Positions 44,824 through 54,080 are shown, counted from the first letter of the stretch. The stretch is 64,000 nucleotides of DNA from Phormidesmis sp963789215 (GCA_963789215.1 CAWBJY010000015.1:62001-126000); one strand, 5' to 3'. Notes: generated from the letters alone by a model not told the origin. Program-made: numbers and translations.

Positions 44824-45801
44824 CTAAGCACTCATCTCTAGCATTCGCCGAATAGGCGCTAGAGCCTCTGCCTGAATCTTCTGTGGAATCGTAATTTCAG
44901 GCGTTTTGTTCTTCATCGCCAAATACAGTTTTTCCAGCGTATTCAACCGCATATAGGGACATTCGTTACAGGCACAGTTAGCTTCAGGCGGTGCCGGAAT
45001 AAAATGCTTTTTAGGCGTCTGCTTTTCCATCTGATGAATAATCCCAGGCTCTGTCGCCACGATAAAGCGATCGCACGTTGCCTCTCCCACATACTTTAGC
45101 AACGCCGTTGTCGAGCCAATGTAGCTCGCATGACGCAGTACCCCTTCCTCACACTCCGGGTGAGCAATAATCTCCGCATCCGGATGCTCCATCTTCAGCC
45201 GCAGCATCTTCTTCTCAGAAAACGTCTCATGCACAATACAGCTCCCCTGCCATAGCACCATATCGCGCCCGGTTTGCGCCATCACATACCGTCCCAGGTT
45301 CCGGTCCGGCGCAAAGATAATCTTCTGCTCAGGCGGTAGTTGATTCACAATTTTCACCGCATTCGAGCTAGTACAAATAATGTCACTTAGCGCCTTAATC
45401 TCAGCGGTGCAGTTGATATAAGAAATCACTAAGTGATCGGGATGCGCTGCCTTGAATTTGCCAAAAGCATCGGGCGGACAGCTATCTGCTAGAGAGCATC
45501 CTGCCTCTAAATCTGGCAGCAGCACCAGCTTATCTGGATTCAGAATTTTGGCAGTTTCCGCCATAAAGTGAACCCCAGCAAACACAATTACGTCTGCCTC
45601 AGTGCTAGCTGCCTGCTGAGAAAGCCCCAAAGAATCACCGATATAATCTGCAATATCTTGAATATCCGGCTCCTGATAATAATGGGCCAAAACGACCGCA
45701 TTCAGGTCTTTCTTCAGATCTTCAATCGCGCTAAAAAGATCGTTCGGCAGCACTGTACCATCAGCCGCTTTTGAGACAGCGGGGTTAGCAGTAGCAAACA
45801 C
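44824..45801 (-). CDS. nadA: Quinolinate synthase
   Basis: NadA condenses iminoaspartate with dihydroxyacetone phosphate to quinolinate in NAD synthesis, using a [4Fe-4S] cluster. The 325-residue protein has VLAHYYQEPDIQDIADYIGDS, FMAETAKILNP, the Cys-bearing GCSLADSCPPD and the C-terminal CNECPYMRLNTLEKL. The start is GTG at 45801, with AGAGGA nine bases upstream. No nadB or nadC adjoins. Oxygen sensitivity of the cluster is a feature of the family. Confidence 0.95.
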   Translation of the reverse strand: MFATANPAVSKAADGTVLPNDLFSAIEDLKKDLNAVVLAHYYQEPDIQDIADYIGDSLGLSQQAASTEADVIVFAGVHFMAETAKILNPDKLVLLPDLEAGCSLADSCPPDAFGKFKAAHPDHLVISYINCTAEIKALSDIICTSSNAVKIVNQLPPEQKIIFAPDRNLGRYVMAQTGRDMVLWQGSCIVHETFSEKKMLRLKMEHPDAEIIAHPECEEGVLRHASYIGSTTALLKYVGEATCDRFIVATEPGIIHQMEKQTPKKHFIPAPPEANCACNECPYMRLNTLEKLYLAMKNKTPEITIPQKIQAEALAPIRRMLEMSA

Positions 45802-45921
45802 AGGCTTTTTCCTCTAAATGTTGTAAAACACCAATTGTTGAATTTTAATTATAGTCAAATCTACCAAAATTGCGCAAGCTTAAGGGTTATCCACTACAAA
45901 GCCTCTACCGGCCACTTCGGC

Positions 45922-46746
45922 CTAACTCCCTTTAGCTATCAGCCAATCTGCCGAGCGATCACAAACCACCACTTTCGTATTCTTCGGCAGCTCGATAGAA
46001 TCTGTCTGCTCTTCCGATATCAACAGGCCAGACCAATTACTGCCAGCGCTAGCACGCGCTAGCACCTGAAGCTCTGCCACCTCAGAGCTAATGCCAGTCA
46101 CCGCTAAATCTGCTTCATTTGCCTGAGTTTGGTAAGCAGAAACCAGCGATCGCACTGCCGCCTCCAAGCTTGCCCCTGCGCCCACCAAGTAAGAAAACCG
46201 GCTTTCCGCTGTCTCCTTTAAAATCACATTAAACCCCATGCCGCTAGCAGCCTGTTTCAGCTCGTCCAAATCAGCCGACTGTGGCGTCATAAACGGCTCG
46301 CTAAACTCTCTAGCTTTTGCTCGGTGCGCCTCATCTTCAGAAAGCGTCATCATCCGCTCTAGCTGCTGCACCGTAAAATCGCCAAACCCCTTCAAAGGAT
46401 GAGAAATTTCGTTAGCTAGCACCCTCAGTCCAGCGCGCGCCTGCACATAAGGACAGCCCAGTTCGTGCACATAATAGTTGCCGTCCTGCTCGCCCAAAGG
46501 TGGACTAAAAGAATTGCGATCTACCGGCGTAAATACAGCGCTGCCGCTTTCGACAATGAATGAATCGCCTAGCCCTAGCCTTTCTTGGATGGGTTCTAGC
46601 TCAGCGCGATCGCAATCTCCAAACACAATCACTGGAACGTTCTGTTCGCTCAGCCGGGCGATCGCCTCTTTCGCCCGCTCGCTGTCCACTGCGAGTAACC
46701 CTTCCAAAGCCACAAACATAATCTGACTCACCCGCTCTTCAGTCAT
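45922..46746 (-). CDS. HAD-family MPGP-like protein lacking the catalytic Asp residues
   Basis: The 274-residue protein resembles the mannosyl-3-phosphoglycerate phosphatase branch of HAD: GDSFIVESGSAVF (compare the usual IVENGGAVF), a cap region GFGDFTVQQLERMMTLSEDEA and AREFSEPFM. HAD enzymes use the first Asp in DxDGT as nucleophile. Here the equivalent positions read FVALEGLL: Ala13 and Glu15 replace both Asp, and Leu17 replaces Thr. Such a change would abolish normal phosphatase chemistry, so it may be a binding or regulatory protein. The ATG start is at 46746. Confidence 0.75.
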   Translation of the reverse strand: MTEERVSQIMFVALEGLLAVDSERAKEAIARLSEQNVPVIVFGDCDRAELEPIQERLGLGDSFIVESGSAVFTPVDRNSFSPPLGEQDGNYYVHELGCPYVQARAGLRVLANEISHPLKGFGDFTVQQLERMMTLSEDEAHRAKAREFSEPFMTPQSADLDELKQAASGMGFNVILKETAESRFSYLVGAGASLEAAVRSLVSAYQTQANEADLAVTGISSEVAELQVLARASAGSNWSGLLISEEQTDSIELPKNTKVVVCDRSADWLIAKGS

Positions 46747-46828
46747 CGATCTGCTCCGTACCCGTCTCTAAAATATTAAAGCCCGTTGTCTATACTGAAA
46801 AAGAGCATCCGACGAAGGTATATAGCCA

Positions 46829-47749
46829 GTGCATCAGTCTCCGACTCAAAATGAGGCCAAAGACAAAATTAGCATCGCCGTCGTTGGAGACATTCACGAC
46901 CTTTGGGAACTAGAAGACAACGCCGCCCTCGCTCACCTCAACGTTGACTTAGCAATATTTCTCGGCGATTACGGCAATGAATCCGTCGAAGTTGTTCGTC
47001 GCGTTGCCGCCGTCAACTTGCCCAAAGTCGCCGTCATGGGAAATCACGACGCCTACTACTCCGCCAGCAATAAAGGCATCAAAAATTGCCCTTACGATCG
47101 CAACAAAGAAGACTGGGTACAGCTTCAAATGGATCTTCTAGGCGACGCTCACATTGGCTTTAGCAAGCGAGAGTTTCCTCAATTCAATCTTACCGTTGTC
47201 GGGGGCCGACCCTTTAGCTGGGGCGGATCTAAATGGCGTTATCGCAAGTTTTACAGCGATCGCTTCGACGTTCGAAACTTCGACGAATCCTCAGATCTCA
47301 TTCTCGCCGCCGCCGACGAAGCCGACCACAGCACCGTCATATTCGTAGGCCATGTTGGGCCACTCGGCCTCGGCTCCGAGCCAGACGACCCCTGCGGAAA
47401 AGACTGGGGGAAATCTAGCGCCGACTATGGCGATCCCGATTTTGCGAAAGCGATCGCCCTCACCCAAGAATCCGGCAAGCGCGTCCCCCTCGTCACCTTT
47501 GGTCACATGCACCACAAGCTCAAAAAGGACTCCCCCCAGCTACGCAAGCGCGTTGTCACCGATCCCGAAGGCACCGTCTACTTCAACGCCGCCAACGTTC
47601 CACGCATCGAAAAATCAGAAACCGGCGATCGCCGCAGCTTCTCCCTCGTTACGCTTGCGAATGGGAGCGTCGAAGCGATTTCACAAATCTGGCTAGACGA
47701 AAACTTCAAGCAGCTATCAGCAGAAACGCTCTACGCATTAGACCAATAA
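46829..47749 (+). CDS. Calcineurin-like metallophosphoesterase (TIGR04168 type)
   Basis: The 306-residue protein has the metallophosphoesterase motifs in order: VVGDIHDLW, FLGDYGNE, VMGNHDAYY, FVGHVGPLG and TFGHMHHKL. The overall length and the Trp-rich segment GRPFSWGGSKWRYRKF match the cyanobacterial/plant family TIGR04168. The substrate is not known. The start codon is GTG at 46829, with GAAGGT upstream. It is divergent from the HAD-like gene. Confidence 0.88.
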   Translation: MHQSPTQNEAKDKISIAVVGDIHDLWELEDNAALAHLNVDLAIFLGDYGNESVEVVRRVAAVNLPKVAVMGNHDAYYSASNKGIKNCPYDRNKEDWVQLQMDLLGDAHIGFSKREFPQFNLTVVGGRPFSWGGSKWRYRKFYSDRFDVRNFDESSDLILAAADEADHSTVIFVGHVGPLGLGSEPDDPCGKDWGKSSADYGDPDFAKAIALTQESGKRVPLVTFGHMHHKLKKDSPQLRKRVVTDPEGTVYFNAANVPRIEKSETGDRRSFSLVTLANGSVEAISQIWLDENFKQLSAETLYALDQ

Positions 47750-47851
47750 TTTCCACCCAAGAGTTCACTCAGCTAGACGCCGCCGAAAAATCAAGCTACT
47801 ATAACCAAGCCTGTTTAACGCAACTAAATAAGTGCGTTGACGCGCCCATAA

Positions 47852-47936
<85 letters not shown>

Positions 47937-47984
47937 TTCTAATTAATAAGCTACCAACACGCTAAACGCGGGTCATTTTTACTA

Positions 47985-48716
47985 GTGAAAATATCTGTCT
48001 ACCACACCCCCGAAGAAGTGCCGACAGGTACACTACCCGACTGTGCGATCGCGATTGATGTCCTGCGAGCCACCACCACAATGGCCGCTGCCTTCAACGC
48101 AGGAGCCGAGGCCATCCAAGCCTTTAGCGACCTAGACAACCTTCTCAAAACCAGCGAAGACTGGCCCGCCGAAAAGCGCATTCGAGCTGGAGAACGCGGC
48201 GGTCAACGCGTAAAAGGCTTCGATTTAGGCAACTCCCCCCTCGACCATAAGCCAGAAATCACCGCAGGCAAGCGGCTGTTCATGAGCACTACCAATGGCA
48301 CTCGTTGTCTAGAGCGAATTCAAGACGCTCCTACAGTCCTCACCGCCGCGCTCACTACCCGCAAAGCCGTCGTCGCTCATATCCTAGAGCACAACTACAA
48401 CACCATTTGGCTCGTCGGCTCCGGTTGGGAAGGCGACTACTCCCTCGAAGATACTGTCTGCGCCGGAGCCATCCTAGAAAGCATCCTCAACCAAACCAAT
48501 AGCGACTACCTTTCGCTTATCGGCAACGACGCCGCCCTTGCATCAGGAAGCCTGTACAAACAGTGGCAAAACAATCTTCTAGACCTGCTCAATACAGCCA
48601 GTCACGGTCAGCGCCTTCTACGAAAAGACAACACCCGAGACATCGCCTACTGCGCCCAGCTAGACATTCTCAACGTCGTTCCCATTCAAAAAAGCCCTGG
48701 CATCTTGGCGGTCTAA
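47985..48716 (+). CDS. comB: 2-phosphosulfolactate phosphatase family protein (ComB)
   Basis: ComB removes phosphate from 2-phosphosulfolactate in coenzyme M synthesis in archaea; cyanobacteria carry homologues of unknown role, without coenzyme M. The 243-residue protein has the family marks AIAIDVLRATTTMAAA, GERGGQRVKGFDLGNSP, STTNGTRCLERI and GSGWEGDYSLEDTVCAG. The start is GTG at 47985, 48 bp after the tRNA. It converges on bvdR, and their ends are joined by a 14-bp tandem repeat. Confidence 0.9.
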   Translation: MKISVYHTPEEVPTGTLPDCAIAIDVLRATTTMAAAFNAGAEAIQAFSDLDNLLKTSEDWPAEKRIRAGERGGQRVKGFDLGNSPLDHKPEITAGKRLFMSTTNGTRCLERIQDAPTVLTAALTTRKAVVAHILEHNYNTIWLVGSGWEGDYSLEDTVCAGAILESILNQTNSDYLSLIGNDAALASGSLYKQWQNNLLDLLNTASHGQRLLRKDNTRDIAYCAQLDILNVVPIQKSPGILAV

Positions 48717-48752
48717 TTCCAACAGTCTAATTTCAGCAGTCTAAACCCTAGC
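48711..48752. repeat. Three tandem 14-bp repeats covering both convergent stop codons
   Basis: The GTCTAA-initiated unit occurs at 48711, 48725 and 48739. The first contains the comB TAA (48714-48716) and the third contains the bvdR stop (48748-48750). Confidence 0.85.
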
Positions 48753-49722
48753 CCTCTAAGTAAACGGTTCGCCCACTCTCAGAAGCTCGACGCAGCGCAT
48801 CCCCTACTCTCAGCGCATACAAACTCTCGCTCGCCTCCACATAGAGCGGCTTCCCCTCCGTCAAATAATCCAACACCCCCTGCGTATCCCTCACAAACAA
48901 CCCTCTACGCGGAGCCACATTAATAGGCGTTGTGCCCTCATCTGTCGTCAGCCGTCCCTCATTTCCCTCAAACACCAGAGCACCTGATCGGCCCTGAATC
49001 TCCACATCACGCCGCCCAACCCAAAAACCCTCTCCTTTGCCATAAGTCAGCTCTGCCACCAATCCATTGGCAAACTGAAGCCGCGCCGAACTCAGCACGC
49101 TAGCGAAGTAATCAGCAGTTAACTCACTATCAACCATCCGAGTACAGCAGTCCACAGCGCTAACTCGACCAAACAGGTTGGTCAAACGATGCACCCGCGA
49201 CAGCGCCCCGCAAAACGGAAAGCCAAACAAATCCAATTGATAAGTCCACTTTAATGGAGCCGGACGCACGACGTTAATCGTGCGATAGTTCACATAAAGT
49301 GGCATCCCAATACGAGGCAAATATTCCTTCATCGCACTATGCAGACCGCCTAATAGCTCGATATGCTCCACATGCAACAAGCGCTTTCGCTCGCCAGCTA
49401 GGGCTATCAACGCTTCAGCCTGTGCCAAATTCAAAGACAGCGGATACTCCACCACCACATGTTTATCTGCCTCCAAAGCGGCCTTCACCACCTCTCCATG
49501 CAAACTGCTTACTGTCGCTACCACCACTAAATCAACCGCAGCGTCTTCTACTAGCGATCGCCAACTCTCAGCCGCCTGCAAACCATGCTCCTGTGCAAAC
49601 GATTGACCTCGCTCATTGCTATGGCCTGCTACCTTCAAAACTTGCGATCGCCCATCCGCTTCAAAAGCCCGAACCCTCGTCTTCGCAGCATAACCCGTTC
49701 CTACAATCCCAACTCGAATCAC
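48748..49722 (-). CDS. bvdR: Biliverdin reductase (Gfo/Idh/MocA fold)
   Basis: BvdR reduces biliverdin to bilirubin with NADPH. The 324-residue protein has the Rossmann start VGIVGTGYAAKTRVRAF, then VVVEYPLSLNLAQ, LLHVEHIELLGG, RPAPLKWTYQLDLFGFPFCGALSRV and RRGLFVRDTQGVLDYLTEGKPLYV, which track closely with Synechocystis BvdR as I remember it. In cyanobacteria this enzyme affects phycobilin pools and phycobilisome assembly. The start codon is GTG at 49722, since the frame is closed just upstream. It is divergent from the ferredoxin gene. Confidence 0.9.
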   Translation of the reverse strand: MIRVGIVGTGYAAKTRVRAFEADGRSQVLKVAGHSNERGQSFAQEHGLQAAESWRSLVEDAAVDLVVVATVSSLHGEVVKAALEADKHVVVEYPLSLNLAQAEALIALAGERKRLLHVEHIELLGGLHSAMKEYLPRIGMPLYVNYRTINVVRPAPLKWTYQLDLFGFPFCGALSRVHRLTNLFGRVSAVDCCTRMVDSELTADYFASVLSSARLQFANGLVAELTYGKGEGFWVGRRDVEIQGRSGALVFEGNEGRLTTDEGTTPINVAPRRGLFVRDTQGVLDYLTEGKPLYVEASESLYALRVGDALRRASESGRTVYLEG

Positions 49723-50226
49723 CCTTGTCAGCTCCCCATCCCAAACAATTCAAGCACTATCGACAGGCTCCAAATCCCATGAAAAAAGACACAAAGACGC
49801 GCTTTTAGCACCAGTACCTTTAGTTAGATAAACACTTAAATATAGGCTCATCTCTATCGGTAGAATAGCGTTCACGGACTATAAGCAGAGCTTATTAGAA
49901 GCGAGTTACTGATGAAATAACGGTTGCTATCTTCGATGTGTCTACCCCTATAGCAAAAGCTTAAAACCTTGCGGCAAGAGCGCTTAAGCCTTTCCACGCC
50001 GTCAATATATGAAAGCAAACCATAAGCAAATCGTGGGTTGTCCTCAGCTTTACATTACGAATACCATTCAACAGAGACGCTGAAGATAGTTACAGCCTAA
50101 TGGTTTTCTCGTAGTATCAAAACATGCTTTCGCCAGAGTCTTACAGTTAGCGCTGTTAGCCACGAAGTGAGCATTCGCAAACAGCCGCCTTGACGGCGAC
50201 ACTGAACCAACAAAGAGGATATTCGC
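49723..50226. other. Divergent bvdR / petF intergenic region
   Basis: About 500 bp contain no ORF or RNA gene I can support. It must hold the promoters of both genes, with a long leader for ferredoxin. A CGCC/GGCG hairpin lies near 50188-50200, and AGAGG stands nine bases before the petF ATG. Confidence 0.5.
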
Positions 50227-50526
50227 ATGGCCAGCTACAAGGTCACACTAGTCAACGAAGCAGAAAACCTAAACACCACTATTGAAGTGGCCGAAGACGA
50301 GTACATTTTAGACGCTGCCGAAGAGCAAGGCATCGACTTGCCTTACTCCTGCCGTGCAGGAGCTTGCTCCACCTGCGCTGGTAAAATTACGACTGGCACC
50401 GTAGACCAGTCCGACCAGTCTTTCCTAGACGACGACCAAATCGAAGCAGGCTACGTGCTCACTTGTGTGGCCTATCCTACTTCAGACTGCACGGTCACCA
50501 CGCACCAAGAAGAAGAGCTGTACTAA
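50227..50526 (+). CDS. petF: Plant-type [2Fe-2S] ferredoxin
   Basis: This 99-residue acidic protein is the photosynthetic ferredoxin that takes electrons from photosystem I to FNR and other reductases. The cluster ligands are Cys42, Cys47, Cys50 (YSCRAGACSTCAG) and Cys80 (YVLTCVAYP), the standard spacing. The C-terminal EEELY is typical of the main PetF. A strong terminator follows 24 bp after the stop, so it is monocistronic. Confidence 0.96.
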   Translation: MASYKVTLVNEAENLNTTIEVAEDEYILDAAEEQGIDLPYSCRAGACSTCAGKITTGTVDQSDQSFLDDDQIEAGYVLTCVAYPTSDCTVTTHQEEELY

Positions 50527-50549
50527 GCTAGCACTCACCGCACAATAAC

Positions 50550-50588
50550 AAAGGCCCCAAGGATGCTTTTTATTCCTGGGGCCTTTTC
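50550..50588 (+). terminator. petF terminator
   Basis: AAAGGCCCC and GGGGCCTTTT form a strong stem, with further AGGA/TCCT pairing inside and a T-run at the end. Confidence 0.92.
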
Positions 50589-50671
50589 TAATCAGTAGAA
50601 AACTAAGGGCAGCAAGAGCTTTTTGTACTTTGCAACTGTCTAGTTTCTAAAGTCAAAGCATGGAAACCTAT

Positions 50672-50736
50672 AAGGGCAACATGAAGTCTCAAATTACATC
50701 AGGGTATATTAATGTTGCCCTTGCTAGCATGGGCAA
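50672..50736 (+). promoter_or_regulatory. Two mutually exclusive hairpins in the leader of the nucleotidyltransferase gene
   Basis: AAGGGCAACAT (50672-50682) is a perfect complement of ATGTTGCCCTT (50712-50722). The middle TTGCCC (50715-50720) can instead pair with GGGCAA at 50731-50736. The two pairings share the central arm, as in attenuators and riboswitches. The start codon is about 50 bp downstream. A small palindromic insertion is the alternative. Confidence 0.45.
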
Positions 50737-50788
50737 GGCTGATAGCTGCCTGTCATTCTACAAGTCTACATAAGAGGAATCGCCGAAG

Positions 50789-51967
50789 ATGAAAGCCATG
50801 ATTTTGGCCGCTGGGAAGGGAACTAGGGTTCGTCCCATCACATACACTATTCCCAAGCCGATGATTCCAATTATGCAGAAGCCCGTCATGGAGTTTTTGC
50901 TCGAGCTGTTGCGTCGGCATGGCTTTACTCAAATCATGGCTAACGTCAGCCATTTGGCCAACGAAATCGAAGGCTACTTTAGAGACGGTCAGCGTTTCGG
51001 AGTCGAACTTGCATACTCCTTCGAAGGTCGCATCACGGATGGAGAGCTGGTCGGAGAAGCCGTCGGATCAGCCGGTGGCATGAGAAAAATTCAAGATTTC
51101 TATCCTTTCTTCGACGATACTTTTATTGTGCTCTGCGGGGATGCTCTAATTGACTTGGATTTGACCGAAGCCATTCGTCAGCATCGAGAGAAAAAGTCGA
51201 TCGCCACCATTGTCATGAAGAAAGTTCCGCTCAAGCAAGTTCCTAGCTATGGGGTTGTCGTCACCGATGAGACAGGTCGAATTAAATCATTCCAAGAAAA
51301 GCCTACGGTAGAGGAAGCACTCAGCACAGATATCAACACAGGCATCTACATTTTTGAGCCAGAAATCTTTGACTACATCCCTTCCGGACAAGAGTTCGAC
51401 ATCGGCGGAGACCTCTTTCCCAAGTTAGTAGAAGACAATGCCGCCTTCTACGGCATCCGTATGGATTTCGAATGGATCGATATCGGTAAAGTGCCAGACT
51501 ACTGGCAGGCCATTCAGGACGTACTGACAGGCCAAGTAAAAGGAGTCAACGTTCCAGGCAACGAAGTAAGACCGGGCGTCTTTGCTGGCCTTAATGTCAA
51601 AGCCAACTGGGACAAAGTAGACATAGAAGGCCCCGTGTACATTGGCGGCATGACTCATATAGAGGATGGAGCTAAGATAGTTGGCCCTAGCATGATCGGA
51701 TCTAACTGCTCTATCTCCGGCGGCACCATCATCGACAAAAGCGTTATCTTCGAATACTCTCGTATCGGCCCAGATGTTCGATTAGTAGACAAGCTCGTAT
51801 TTGGCCGCTACTGCGTTGATAAAACCGGCGCTTCTATCGACTTGCAAGCCGCCGCATTAGATTGGCTAATTACCGATACTCGTCAGGCTGTTGTTTCACA
51901 GCCGCCTATCGAACATCGGGCGATCGCCGAACTCTTAAACCAGAGCACAGTCAACTCGCGCAACTAA
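50789..51967 (+). CDS. Sugar-1-phosphate nucleotidyltransferase (mannose-1-phosphate guanylyltransferase-like)
   Basis: The 392-residue protein has an N-terminal Rossmann-like transferase domain (MILAAGKGTRVRPIT, residues 4-18; KPMIP signature; LCGDALIDLDL metal-binding Asp; FQEKPTVEEAL) and a C-terminal left-handed beta-helix (about 265-350, GPVYIGGMTHIEDGAKIVGPSM). This layout fits GDP-mannose or dTDP-glucose-type enzymes for polysaccharide precursors. The sugar and nucleotide cannot be settled by eye. It lies downstream of a structured leader and ends before a strong terminator. Confidence 0.88.
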   Translation: MKAMILAAGKGTRVRPITYTIPKPMIPIMQKPVMEFLLELLRRHGFTQIMANVSHLANEIEGYFRDGQRFGVELAYSFEGRITDGELVGEAVGSAGGMRKIQDFYPFFDDTFIVLCGDALIDLDLTEAIRQHREKKSIATIVMKKVPLKQVPSYGVVVTDETGRIKSFQEKPTVEEALSTDINTGIYIFEPEIFDYIPSGQEFDIGGDLFPKLVEDNAAFYGIRMDFEWIDIGKVPDYWQAIQDVLTGQVKGVNVPGNEVRPGVFAGLNVKANWDKVDIEGPVYIGGMTHIEDGAKIVGPSMIGSNCSISGGTIIDKSVIFEYSRIGPDVRLVDKLVFGRYCVDKTGASIDLQAAALDWLITDTRQAVVSQPPIEHRAIAELLNQSTVNSRN

Positions 51968-51983
51968 AGCAAACCAAACAAAG

Positions 51984-52017
51984 AAAGGGCGGTTGCCAAC
52001 AATGGCAACCGCCCTTT
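51984..52017. terminator. Bidirectional terminator
   Basis: A perfect 15-bp stem, AAAGGGCGGTTGCCA pairing with TGGCAACCGCCCTTT, with an ACAA loop. It serves the nucleotidyltransferase gene and possibly the convergent ycf35 gene. Confidence 0.93.
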
Positions 52018-52067
52018 AAGTTACGAAGAAAGGCGTCACAAAAACAACCAATCAGCTAAAAGTCAAA

Positions 52068-52418
52068 CTACTGGAGAACCAAACGCACGTTTGCATTCTG
52101 CAATCCAGGTCGCTTCACTTCAGCCAGCGTCTTGTTAACGGCGTACTTTTGGTTGATGGAGTTGATCAGTTCAGTCTGGTTGTGCTTCTTAGCCACGCCC
52201 CAAAGATCAGCAATCAAGTCGAATGAACCATCAGCATTCTGAGACCAGCCGATGTCGTAGTCGCCTTCCAACACAGCCACAATATCCGCACGGACATTCT
52301 GACCGCGATAGCCGCGAATGTTTGCTTCAGTCTTAACAGCAACACCCAAATCGCTTAGAGAAGACTTGAGAACTTCAGCATCAGTGATTTTTGTGCGTAG
52401 AGTACTAAAATGAGACAT
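52068..52418 (-). CDS. ycf35: Ycf35 / DUF1257 protein
   Basis: This 116-residue protein begins MSHFSTLRTKITDAEVLKSS, the mark of the plastid- and cyanobacteria-conserved Ycf35 (DUF1257). The central VRADIVAVLEGDYDIGW segment is also characteristic. No enzymatic role is known. It is the downstream gene of the ycf46-ycf35 pair, separated by 150 bp, on the same strand. The conservation of this pairing in cyanobacteria points to a joint function. Confidence 0.9.
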   Translation of the reverse strand: MSHFSTLRTKITDAEVLKSSLSDLGVAVKTEANIRGYRGQNVRADIVAVLEGDYDIGWSQNADGSFDLIADLWGVAKKHNQTELINSINQKYAVNKTLAEVKRPGLQNANVRLVLQ

Positions 52419-52568
52419 TTGAATTTCCTCCTGAAGAGAAATTGAGAGACAACGAAGTTAGAAATCATCAAACCACTCAGCTATCAAATGAGATAGAACC
52501 TGAATTTTTTCAATTATGGCTAGCTATTTAGCTAGGCCCTTCCTCCTGCGGGAGCAGAAAAAAGACTG

Positions 52569-54080
52569 TTACAGCTCCATGCGCTGATACTCAGCCGCTG
52601 TCGAAGCTGCCGGACGAGCGCGCTGGCGGGCCCAATCGCGCAAAGCCGTCACCTGTTCGCTCATCGTCTTCGACAGCGGCATCGTAGAGCGAATGGCAGC
52701 AATAATATCAAGCTGAGTAAACTCGCGCCCCTGGGCAAAGGCTTCATACATCGCTGAAATCAGCCCTTCCTCAATCTCAGCGCCCGAAAACCCTTCACAT
52801 ACTTTACTCAACTGTTCAAAGTCAAACCTCTCAACATCCGAGCGACGCTTGCTCAGATGAATTTTGAAAATCTCCTTTCGCTCGTTCTCATTCGGCAAAT
52901 CTACAAAAAAGATTTCATCAAACCGTCCCTTTCGCAGGAACTCACTAGGCAATCTCTCAACTCTGTTTGCAGTCGCAATCACAAACACCGGAGAAGTCTT
53001 CTCCTGCATCCAAGTCAAAAAGCTACCGAATATCCGACTAGAAGTACCTCCATCAGAATCTGCCGAGCCTGCACTACCGGCAAATGCTTTGTCAATCTCG
53101 TCGATAAACAAAACAGCGGGTGAAACGGATTCTGCAGTTCTTAGTGCACTTCTCAGATTTGCTTCAGAGCGTCCGACCATGGAACCATCGTACACACGGC
53201 CCATATCCAAACGAAGCAGTGGCAGACCCCACAGGCGAGCAGTCGTCTTAGCGATTAAAGACTTACCGCATCCAGGCACACCTAGAATCAGCATGCCTTT
53301 CGGCTGAGGCAATCCATATTCGCGCGCCCTTTCTGTAAAAGCATTAGAACGCTGCTTCAGCCAATGCTTCAACTCCTCTAAGCCACCCACAGAATCGAGC
53401 GTCTCATCCTCTTCTATATAGTCCAATATGCCATTACGACGAATTAACTGCTTCTTCTCAGAAAGAACAATATCAACCTCTCCTTCAGTTAGCTTTCCAG
53501 CCATTACTCGAGATTTGCGAAAAACTTTCTCCGCCTCATCCTTAGTCAGACCCAGAGCAGCCTTTAAGAGCTTTTCTCTTCCTTCAGTCGTAATAGTTTC
53601 AGACTTAGATTTCTCCAGCTCAGCCGAAAGCACCTGGTTCAGCTCAGACATATTAGGAAGTGTGAAGTCGAGGACAACAACCTCTTTCTCCAGCTCAATC
53701 GGAACTTCCTGAATAGGAGACATTAATATAATCGTCTTCTGCGTTCCCCTAAAACCTTCAATGGCGTCGCGTAGGCTGCGTGTTACTTCAGGGCTATCTT
53801 TAAATGGATGCAGGTCTTTAAAGACAAACAAGCTAGGCTCTTTCTGCCGCATCGCCCAGTTGATTGCGGCTTGAGGCGAAACGGTATTGTTCTGCTGCCC
53901 AGAGCCCTTACCTTGACCATACTCAATCATCCCTTGTGTCATCGTCCAGGTATATAGACGTTGCTGAGGATGCTGTTGTGCGATCGCCGCAATCGTCCGC
54001 TCTGCTCGTTCCTCCTCAAAGGTAACCAGATAGATTAGAGGATATTGGGCTTGAATTAATACACTTAGCTCTTCTCTCAT
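52569..54080 (-). CDS. ycf46: Ycf46 AAA+ ATPase
   Basis: The 503-residue protein is the AAA+ ATPase Ycf46, also present in some plastid genomes. Residues 1-220 form an N-terminal domain (YPLIYLVTFEEERAERTI); the AAA+ module follows, with Walker A GVPGCGKS (267-274), Walker B LFIDEID (324-330), and sensor/Arg-finger segments ATANRVERLPSEF and RKGRFDEIF. It has been linked to photosynthesis and carbon acquisition in cyanobacteria, but its substrate is unknown. I use the ATG at 54080; a TTG six codons upstream is possible. Confidence 0.92.
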   Translation of the reverse strand: MREELSVLIQAQYPLIYLVTFEEERAERTIAAIAQQHPQQRLYTWTMTQGMIEYGQGKGSGQQNNTVSPQAAINWAMRQKEPSLFVFKDLHPFKDSPEVTRSLRDAIEGFRGTQKTIILMSPIQEVPIELEKEVVVLDFTLPNMSELNQVLSAELEKSKSETITTEGREKLLKAALGLTKDEAEKVFRKSRVMAGKLTEGEVDIVLSEKKQLIRRNGILDYIEEDETLDSVGGLEELKHWLKQRSNAFTERAREYGLPQPKGMLILGVPGCGKSLIAKTTARLWGLPLLRLDMGRVYDGSMVGRSEANLRSALRTAESVSPAVLFIDEIDKAFAGSAGSADSDGGTSSRIFGSFLTWMQEKTSPVFVIATANRVERLPSEFLRKGRFDEIFFVDLPNENERKEIFKIHLSKRRSDVERFDFEQLSKVCEGFSGAEIEEGLISAMYEAFAQGREFTQLDIIAAIRSTMPLSKTMSEQVTALRDWARQRARPAASTAAEYQRMEL

